Shown piece by piece: positions 48,065 to 56,905 of a DNA stretch of 64,000 nucleotides. The stretch is from NCBI GenBank assembly GCA_034769895.1, contig CM068369.1, positions 145,101,574-145,165,573 on the forward strand, given 5' to 3'. The notes under the pieces were generated by a model. That model had not been told where the DNA came from. It did not search any database and was given only the letters and a program-made list of their open reading frames with translations. How positions within the stretch are numbered: position 1 is the stretch's first letter; the number at the start of each line of letters is the position of its first letter. The stretch comes from Magicicada septendecula (taxonomy: Eukaryota; Arthropoda; Insecta; Hemiptera; Cicadidae). The translations under genes were made by a program, and so were the position numbers.

Positions 48065-49716
48065 ATGATTACGCGGAGTAAGAGTAGGAAAAACATTAAC
48101 ACACAGAACAACACGCACGGAGAAAACAATAACATGAATACAGAAACAACATCCCACGGTAACGAAATGGACTTCGATATAAACAATCAGATAGGAGATT
48201 CGCAGACGATCGCACACATTTCAATGGGAATGAAGAGTCAAGGACGCGGGGACTGAACGAAGAAAATGCAGAAACACAACATATTACACAAGAAACACTA
48301 GTAGAGGTTAGAGAGAGACCAATATATCAGACATTACCAGAGAAAAACAAAGACACCGATATATGTACAATACTCCAACAACTAGTACAACAAACACAAC
48401 GAATTGAACAACAATCGAAAGAAACAAAAGAACAACTATTACAACAAACACAACGACTTGAACAACAATCGAAAGAAACAAAAGAACAAATAAAAGAACT
48501 GGCGGAAAAAACAACACAACAGCTAACACAACAAGCGACACAACACAAACAACAAATGCAACAATTATCAGAGCAGATGCACAAACAAAATATGGAACTA
48601 AGAAACGAAGTATTCACGCAACTCAATCAAGAGAGAGCAAATAACCAAAAAGTTCTCCAGGAGTTTAGAGTAGATATTGATAATAAGGTCGAAGAAAATT
48701 GTGATAAGATTAGTACCGAAATTAGTGCCAATACAAAACAACAAATTAAAGAACTTGACGAAAAATACAATAATAATTTTGAAATAATTATTGAAACAGT
48801 AAGTGTAAACAATCAAAGATGTGCAGATAACACGGCAGCTATAAATGAATTAAAGGTCGAAAAACTGAAAGAGTTGGAAACTAAAATCAACAGCAAGTCT
48901 GACGAGACACACCTTAAATTACAACAAATACAACAGGAAGTACGAACTAAACTAGCGTCAATAAGCAATACACCATGTAATCGGAGCATGACAAACGAAC
49001 AGGTGAAGGACATAAAATATAATGGCACGGGTGATTTCCCGATGGAATTTATTAAAGAATTGAATGAAATATTCAGAGAACATTATCAAGATGCTGGAAA
49101 CATCAAGTGGACAGCAAGACATCTTGAAGGAGAGGCAGCAGTGTGGTGGAGGTTAGTAAAAGATAACATTAACAATTTTGTGGACTTCACTGACGCATTT
49201 ATAAGTAAATATTGGAATGACGTCATCCAAGAGAGAGTACGCAATGAACTGGAATTCGGAAGGTATCACGCCGAGAATGGGATGAACATGATCCAGTATT
49301 TAGAGTGTAAACTGTTAGAAAACCGTCAATTAATTCCGCCAATACCTGATAAGTATTTAATTAGAAAAATTACTAAACATTATCCGCATGAAATAAGAGT
49401 TGCGATAATTACTCGTGGTGTAGTGACAATCAATGAATTCGAGCAGGTCTTGTTAGAATTTATGAGTCTGAGAAGTGACACCAGAGAGGCGAGCCGAGGG
49501 TACTATGACGGACGGCGAGATCGTAAATCATGGACGAGGGTTGAAGAGGAGAGAGAGCGACCAGCTGAGCACGGGCGCACAAATGAAAGTGAAAGTAGGC
49601 CAGTCACTTCACACTACCCCAAACGAACAAACAAGTTTAAAAATGAGAACGAACCTATTCCATCGACCAGCGGTGCGAACGGTAACAAAATTAATACCGT
49701 TATGCCAAAAAACTAG
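48065..49716 (+). pseudogene. gag: Gy-C Gag, one frameshift
   Basis: Probably starts at ATG 48065 (MITRSKSRKN) and reads to 48256. There a one-base loss shifts the frame, which then stays open to 49716, the main body being 386 codons from 48556. Upstream of that, a Gln-rich repeat of about 17 residues (QQTQRxEQQSKETKEQ) occurs twice at about 48390-48490, followed by a coiled coil. The capsid-like part includes FPMEFIKELNEIF, EAAVWWRLVKD and DAFISKYWNDVIQERV. The C-terminus is basic and Arg/Glu-rich, with no zinc knuckle. The last sense codons are the slippery A_AAA_AAC followed by TAG. Confidence 0.8.
49707..49713 (+). promoter_or_regulatory. -1 frameshift site A_AAA_AAC (Gy-C gag-pol)
   Basis: AAAAAAC is phased X_XXY_YYZ in the gag frame and is immediately followed by the gag stop TAG (49714-49716). 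The -1 frame is open from here straight into pol, well before the first ATG at 49800. The same heptamer class is used by several retroviruses. Confidence 0.85.
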
Positions 49717-52106
49717 CTAAGTTTTGTAAATATGAAGTAGACTTAAGTAATATTAGTAAATATATTAACACTACTTTTCTAGATTTAAGAGATGATTTAA
49801 TGGATGATGATGATGTCAACATAATATGTAAAGTTAATAAATGTCCGGAAGTAAGTGTCTCGTTGAACGGTGTGTCTACATGCGCCTTATTGGACACCGG
49901 GAGCCAATTAAACGCTGTCTCAGAACAGTGGTTTAAAGACAATAAAAAGGAATTGGGTGATCTAGAAATGTTAAAATTGTCGAATACCGTAATTAAGGGT
50001 GCAACCGGCAATAAGTCAAAAAGGGTTACACAACAAATCCTATTAACTGTCCAAATCGAAAGTTTAAGAGTCGATAGTGTCTTCGTAGTTGTCCCAGAAT
50101 TAATAAAAGATTGTATCTTATGCATAGGGTTATTGGAAGAAAATGGGTGTGTGATCGACCTGAACAACAAACGATTAATCATTCAGGGAGACCAAAACCA
50201 GGAAGGAACTACAGCGGAGATACTACGAGTAGAACTCGCATCTGCCGATGAAGAGATCGAAGAATTGATTGGACAGAAGGTACAAACTATCACAGACATA
50301 ACCGAAGCTGAACGGAACGAGCTAAAGCATATTTTGATGGATAATAAAATGGTATTCCGGGATACGCCAGGTAGGATTAACTCGTATCAACATAAATTCG
50401 AAGTCACCGATCGGACACCCTACTGTCAGAAAGGTTGGCCGATTCCGATGAGATACAAGGAAGCAGTGAAGGCAGAAATTCAGAAAATGGAGGCGCATGG
50501 TGTTATTGAAAGGGCCCAGAGTCCATACGTCAACCCTATGGTTACTGTCGTAAAGAAAGACCAGACGGTTAGATTATGTTTGGACGCCCGTAAGCTGAAT
50601 TCAGTAACAGTTCCAGACCATGAGGGAGCCATTCCAATTAACGAGATACTGGCAAAATGTGGTAACATTAAAGTCATGTCCACAATTGACCTCCGTAGCT
50701 CATTTTGGCAAATCCCATTGCATCAGGAATGTAGAGATTTTACTGGGTTTTTGTACGAAGGCAAGTGCTATCGGTACACAGTGACGCCGTTCGGATTGAA
50801 GACTAGCCTAGCAAGTTTAACACGTGGTTTGGACCGAGTATTGTCGGAAGAAGTGAAGGCATTTACGATCTTATATGTAGATGACTGCTTATGTATCTCG
50901 GATAGCGTGGAAGAGCACCTACGGCACTTAAAATTATTATTACGTGACATCAAACAAGCTAATTTAACTGTCAACTTTAAAAAATCGCAGCTGTTTCGTA
51001 AAGAGATTGATTACCTGGGATATCGCTTAACAACAGAGGGTATCACCGCCGCACCAGATAAGATTAGAGCCATTCAGGAATTTCGGAAGCCAAAGAATCA
51101 AAAACAACTTAAAGGATTTCTGGGCTTAACCAATTTTTACAACCGATTCACCAATAAATACGCCGAAGCGACGCAACCGTTGTTAAACTTATTAAAAAAG
51201 AATACCACGTTTAAATGGACAAAGGAAATGGATCAGCATTTTGAGAGAGTCAAGGAATTATTCATCGAATCAGTGGTTCTTAAGCATCCTGACCCCAACA
51301 AGCGTTTCTACCTACAGACGGATGCGAGTCGTTATGCGCTAGGAGGCCAGCTTTACCAGCTAGACGAGAATAACGACATTGGAGTAGTCGCATACACAAG
51401 CCGCGTGATACGGGGAGCTGAGCGTAATTACTTCACCACAGAATTAGAGCTACTGAGTGTTGTATACTGTTTGCAGAAATTTAGGACCTACGTACTGGGT
51501 AAGCCTTTTACAATCATTACTGACAATAAGGCGTTAATATTCATAAAAAAGTGCCACCTAAATAACTCCCGCATAACGCGATGGATTCTCGCTATACAGG
51601 AGTATGATTTCGACATCATTCACTGCAAAGGGCGAGATAACATCGTGGCGGACATCCTGAGCAGGCATCCTGAAGACATGGACGAGGAACAACCAATCAA
51701 TCGAACCGAGGAGTTAGAGATCAATCTTATCAACATCCGCATCAGTAAGGAGGCTAAGGAGCAGCTCAAGAATATAAGAAGTTATCAACTAGCCGACATG
51801 AAATTGAAGCGAATTATCGACGTAATACGAGCCAATAAACAACATAAACTTGCCCAAAAATACAGTTGGCACAATGACAAATTATACCGAAGCGAAAAAG
51901 GGATATGGAAACTTATGTTGACCAATGAACTTTGCCACAATGATTGCTGAACTACATCAGGCATACAGTCATGTGGGAAATCGTCGTACATATCAACTGT
52001 TCAAAGAAAATTTCACGGGGAACTCAGTTAATAAGATTACCAAATTAATTACGAAAACTTGTCAAATATGCCAGAAAAGCAAGGACCCATTACTACACAC
52101 ATGAAC
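49714..52106 (+). pseudogene. pol: Gy-C Pol, truncated in integrase
   Basis: Open from the slippery site to 51950 (716 codons if counted from ATG 49800). Protease LLDTGSQLNAV (Asp at residue 32 from that ATG), reverse transcriptase with RLCLDARKLN, STIDLRSSFWQIP and YVDDCLCIS (Tyr at 359), and RNase H from FYLQTDASRYALG to NIVADILSR. After a one-base frameshift near 51945, the integrase zinc-binding domain continues as HQAYSHVG ... KTCQICQKSK and then stops at about 52102-52106. The catalytic DDE core is missing. The element could supply reverse transcriptase but not integrase. Confidence 0.85.
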
Positions 52107-52676
52107 ACTGATACTACATAGATACTAAACAGATTGTAATAGCACACAACGTCTACATATGTAATAATTGTAAGATTCGAATACTGTTGTAATAAATAAG
52201 ATAATCATTGTTAATTATTAAATTGTATAAGGATTCCAAAAGATATTAGCGTAGTTATTATGAATGTACTACATTGTAAGAGTAAGTTAAGGGAAATAGA
52301 ACGTAAACAGATGTTAGGGCAAAATGTCATTGTAACATGTGTTGAGATGAAAGGGAGAGTAAAGCAAAATATTTTAAAAGTAGTTGTTTGACCAGTTTGT
52401 CAAGAGTGGGACGGAGAGTCTGTATGTAAACAAACCTTGAAATGCCGTTGACACTTAGGGTATAACAACAGATCGTATACTAACTAATATTACCATGTTA
52501 TGTTAAATAAATTAAGAGTAATTAATATAATGTGATGTACAAACAAATCTAGATTATAGCAAGGGTTAAACAAATTATTGTTAGTAATATAAAATTTTAG
52601 CAGGGGATTAGGGACGCATCAATAGAATCAATCCCAAATTCTATTAAAATTTTGATATGATTCTATCGGGGGACGA
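52107..52676 (+). other. Gy-C 3' region
   Basis: AT-rich, no gene. Stands in place of the deleted integrase and 3' UTR. Ends in TCTATCGGGGGACGA, the polypurine tract next to the 3' LTR. Confidence 0.6.
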
Positions 52677-54209
52677 TATCACGGAAAATTGTGTTCTTAA
52701 CAATTTTACGGGACAAAGTCATATGGTACCCAGGGAGAAATGTAAATTTATAGAAAGCGGTGGTTTTCTTTAGAAGTAAGAAAACATTAAAATATGTAGT
52801 AAAGAGCGATAGCTATTCAAAAGACGACCTTGCGTTGACGCCAGTAAGTCGGCTAAGAATTTATATTTTGTCACGGACGGGTCGGACCGTCATAAAACTG
52901 TATTATTTTGCTAGGCTGTAAGAAACATTTACTAAGGTTGTAAAAGTTAAGTGCACCTAACAATAGGGAGCTATATTTTAGAAAGAGAGGGTATATGTGA
53001 AATGGAAGGTGACGCGAAGTTTCATACCACGTGTTCACGCGCATTTTGAGGACGAATAGCGGATAGCGTCATTTTTTGTGCGGGCTGTTCCGTTAAACAG
53101 ATTGGGTAGTTTTGAATTTAGCGGTAAGTCAGACCAATAGGCGTGTAGTTTGTCGATAGTGAGTGAGGGTAGTTTTAGCGAAATATAAAAATACGGAGTG
53201 TAAGAAGTTAGGGCAGTCAACGGAGAGATTACAGATATTAGACTCGTATTAGTTGCAATAATAATTTCTCAGTAATTTGATTAAGTATATTTCAATCGCC
53301 ACGTAAGTCAGTCACGGTAACGCGATATTAAGTATTGTGAAAGCTACATATTATAAACATTTAATAATCATTTACAAGAATAACGTGCAGAGAAATTAGA
53401 GAAGATAAGTTAAAATCGAATAACATATCCAAGTTTTACTTAACACAGCATCAATCGTTAAATCGAAATACATAGCGATTTAAATGTATGAAACGTCATG
53501 GTGCGGGACAGTCGATCAATAAGCAGTTATTAATCTGGTGTTAGACGCACTTAGCTTTGTAAAAGAATATACTGTGTATTCAACAAGTGTATTAGCATAC
53601 GGCACATGTGTAGTTATCACTAAGTTGTCAAAGTGAATGGTGTTTAATACCTGTGAAACAAGTGTATAAATTAGTGCAAAACTAACAAGGATAAGGGCTC
53701 AACGATTAACGTCGGCGACCTGCCTGGAACGTGTAGAATTGATTACATCGCGGCGCAGAGTGGATTCAACATGCAAGTAAATAATAAAATGAACACTTAT
53801 TGTACTATTGTCTATTAAATTTAAATGTATGTAACTCATACTTGGTGACTCAATTAGTCAAAGAATTCATAGCCAAGAAATAAGCACAAACAAATTTTAT
53901 ACCAAACTTATTAAAGGTAATGATCTACAAATTTTGTAATATGTAAATACAAATTAGTTATTAAAAACTTAATTAATAACAGTCAAATTGTGTTTATTTA
54001 TTACTGGCGCCCTGGGATAATTTTTAAGAGTCGGTCACTAAAGTAATTGTTACATTCTGTTGCTGATAATTAGTATGTTATAAATATTAATATTGTCATT
54101 GGGTAAATTAGCTTGATAAACTCTTACTTTTCACATGCTCGTAGGCCGAGTGTAGTATGTATAATAGTAACGTGAACTTTTATTAAGGCCTATTTAAAAG
54201 TGTATTACA
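52677..54209 (+). repeat. 3' LTR of Gy-C
   Basis: 1533 bp, near-identical to the 5' LTR; followed by the TSD AAGG. Confidence 0.9.
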
Positions 54210-54213
54210 AAGG

Positions 54214-55220
54214 ATTATTTGAGATACAAGGTGTAAAGATTAGTACACTGTTTATACTAGAACAAATTGCTTTTGGTTTATTGAATGATTAATTATTTCG
54301 TCTCCCTTTTATAACACTTAAATTTCTTATTTCTTTTCTGTTATATTAAAATACTCATTGAAGGAGTAACAGTTAGTAGAAATCAATCAAATTGACAAGT
54401 TGAATATTTCTTACTTAACTAGCTTATGACAACTATTTATTTTTTGTAATGAACCAATACGTGATTTAACCCCACACTCACACACATTCGTTCTTTGACT
54501 TTGACATTCTATTTAAACCCCACTTTGAGATCTCTGATATACATTTTAACTTTACAATTTATTTATGTTGAATTATACTCTGGAAAAAAGGGTAAAATGA
54601 TTTTAGTTAAAACTCAGTTGATACTTAACGACTGAAGAACTCCGCTGTGTTGCACCTTTGCTATGAATGCACTGGTTTTTTGGTTGACACACCATAAATT
54701 AGTTTTGACACTGTTTACCTGCGGTACTGTTGTTGATTGGTTCGTATTATGTTGATGCGTCACTATTATTTTAATCCACTATAGAATAACATTTCTTTTT
54801 ATTTTGTCGGCCGACGTAACTTTTCGAACACTTAGATCTTAGGTTGGCCGCGCGCTACTGTTTATACACTGTTTTATACTTGTTTTTATGCTTTAAAAGA
54901 TAGGCCGACTATTAATTATTATAACGGCCTATCTTGCACCCGAGGCCACCGTTTAGCTAACTGCACTGTATGCTGTTGCTGGCTATCTGTTGTATACTCT
55001 CTGATGACAAACTGCATACTGTAATTCACAAAGCCTGCTGCTTACTGGGGCGGTTATGCAATACGTCTAGACTGTTGTTTAGACTAACAGTGAATGTTGT
55101 ACTGGGGCTCCTCACAGGTGAAAGTTAACAATTTATTAATTACTGAATTAAATACTGATTAAAACTGAATTGCTAAAATAAAATTAAAACTGGGGTAGCA
55201 CACACGTCTGTACCGTTACA
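54214..55220 (-). repeat. 5' LTR of NA-2, main part
   Basis: Continues the LTR interrupted by Gy-C and ends at the TGTAACGG terminus (plus-strand CCGTTACA at 55213-55220). The next four bases are the TSD GCTT. Confidence 0.88.
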
Positions 55221-55224
55221 GCTT

Positions 55225-55628
55225 GTCACCAGTCAACTAATGAAACACCCTATACTGCTATGTTTGAACGAAGACCACCCCGAGAAATAACAGAAATAAT
55301 CAATTTTCCACAAGGAAGCAAATATGAATTTAACAAAGCAAAATTTTATAACAATGCAGTTGAGCGAGCTGACAAACTCAGACTCAAGTATAAAAAGTCA
55401 CAGCCTAAGATCATAACATATGAAGTGGGAGATAAAGTGCTATTAAAAAACAGAGAACTCCCAAGTGCTATAGAAGGAATTGCTAAAAAATTGTTACTGC
55501 TATACACAGGCCCATATACTGTTACCAAAAATAATATGAACAATACATACGAAATACAAGATCCTGTAACAAAGAAAATTAAAGGTAATTATAATCAGAC
55601 TTCCATGAAACGATATATTGAGGATTGA
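55225..55628 (+). pseudogene. pol: Gy-A Pol, C-terminal part after NA-2
   Basis: Resumes the integrase exactly where it was cut. The open stretch from 55260 (MFERRPPREITEIINF) has the C-terminal LLLLYTGPYTV (GPY/F-type) segment and ends YNQTSMKRYIED, closely parallel to the end of Gy-B Pol. No lesion is seen in this part. Confidence 0.85.
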
Positions 55629-56905
55629 ATAATGCAAAAAGATGGAATATTAAAATGGAAATTATTTAATGTTCATACTAAGTACGAAATGAAAATTATG
55701 AATGTAAGAATAAATGTTGACAAGATATTAATATTATGATATAAAAGTGTAATCCAAAGAAATAATGTAAAATGTGAAGAAAATTGTAATTTACCCGTAC
55801 TAATATAAAAAAGAAGATATACGAGACAGACACACACCACCTATGGCACGAAAAAAAAAAAAAATTTTCCAACAGCCAGTCAACTAGTTAATAACATCTT
55901 ACCCGTACAAATATAAGAATTCATACGAGGCGGGCAAATAACATCTACGGCATAACAAAATAATATTTCCTAGAGCCAGTCAACAGTAATTTACCATCTT
56001 ACCCGTACTACTAATGATTAGAAAGAAAAAAGAAGATATACGAGAACGACAAGTAACACCTTTGGCACATATTAAAATTCCAAGAGCCAGTCAACTAGTA
56101 AAATACCATCTTACCCGTACAAATAAAGATAAGAAAGAAATATACAAGATGATATACAGGAAAAGCAACATAAGAAGTTGCCAAATGGAAGTAAGTAAAT
56201 ATTATTGATATGAACAAATATATGATACCCAAACACAAGGCAAAAAACCAAAAGAGAGCCTGTACTAAATGAAATGTAACACAAAGACGTGAATCATGAA
56301 GATGAAGAAGATTATGAAGTGACGTTCAATGTAATACCAAGAGAAAGGATTCATTGATGACAAAGAAGAATGAAAAATAACATACTAACGAAGGAGATCA
56401 TGTGAAAATACCAGTGATGAAATGTAAACAAACTATCCCAGTAAAATGTGAAGAATTAAGTTAAGATGAATCAAGAAGAAGAGAATATAATAAAGTATAA
56501 ACCGCAGATGCGTGAGATAATCCCAAGGATATTTGTTATTTGTCGAAAGAACGACTACTTTATATTTTGAGATGAATTGACTGATGAATGATTCCAGCAA
56601 TCATTTATATTATTGACAGAGATGATATACCTCTGAATTTATTGATATTAGTATGGCCAGCAGAGATGTATGCCACAGTGAGCCACTCTGAACTGCACCA
56701 GCTAAAACTATGTTAGGGAATTAGGGAACTAAATAAACAAGGGAGATAATTACATGGAAAGAAAAATGATTATGATTCAAATAGAAGAGAATGAAGGGAT
56801 ATAAGAAGAACATGAGAGTCAACTTGGAAATATACAACAATTGATGAATTCTTCAGAAAATAAGTATACGAATTCAGAATTAATAAATTCTTATAGGAAG
56901 GCATA
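55629..56905 (+). repeat. Gy-A 3' UTR with four tandem repeats
   Basis: Non-coding. TTACCCGTAC occurs at 55791, 55899, 55999 and 56111, about every 107 bp. Each is preceded by AGCCAGTCAAC (three copies) and associated with ATACGAG and GGCA. The block with GAGCCACTCTGA lies at about 56681. The tract TAGGAAGGCATA at 56894-56905 is the polypurine tract. The arrangement parallels the Gy-B 3' UTR. Confidence 0.75.

Larger units (their letters stand above)
46433..54209 (+). mobile_element. Gy-C: Ty3/Gypsy element lacking the integrase core
   Basis: LTRs 46433-47966 and 52677-54209 (1534 and 1533 bp, about seven differences) are flanked by AAGG at 46429-46432 and 54210-54213. The uninterrupted target is visible in the other NA-2 LTR near 42286. 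Gag and Pol differ clearly from Gy-A and Gy-B, so it is a separate lineage. The LTR starts TATCACGG rather than TG and ends TATTACA. Pol breaks off in the integrase zinc-binding domain and about 570 bp of unrelated AT-rich sequence follows before the 3' LTR, so the element is defective. Confidence 0.88.
42201..55220 (-). mobile_element. NA-2: second non-autonomous element of the NA family, interrupted by Gy-C
   Basis: Minus-strand element with LTRs 42201-43299 (3') and 46340-46432 plus 54214-55220 (5'), each about 1100 bp. TSD GCTT is at 42197-42200 and 55221-55224. The LTR ends are as in NA-1 (TGTAAYGGTACAG ... AGTTTCA). The two LTRs differ at about 14 positions, so it is older than NA-1. 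It encodes the same single Gag-like protein, here with two stops. No pol. Confidence 0.85.
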
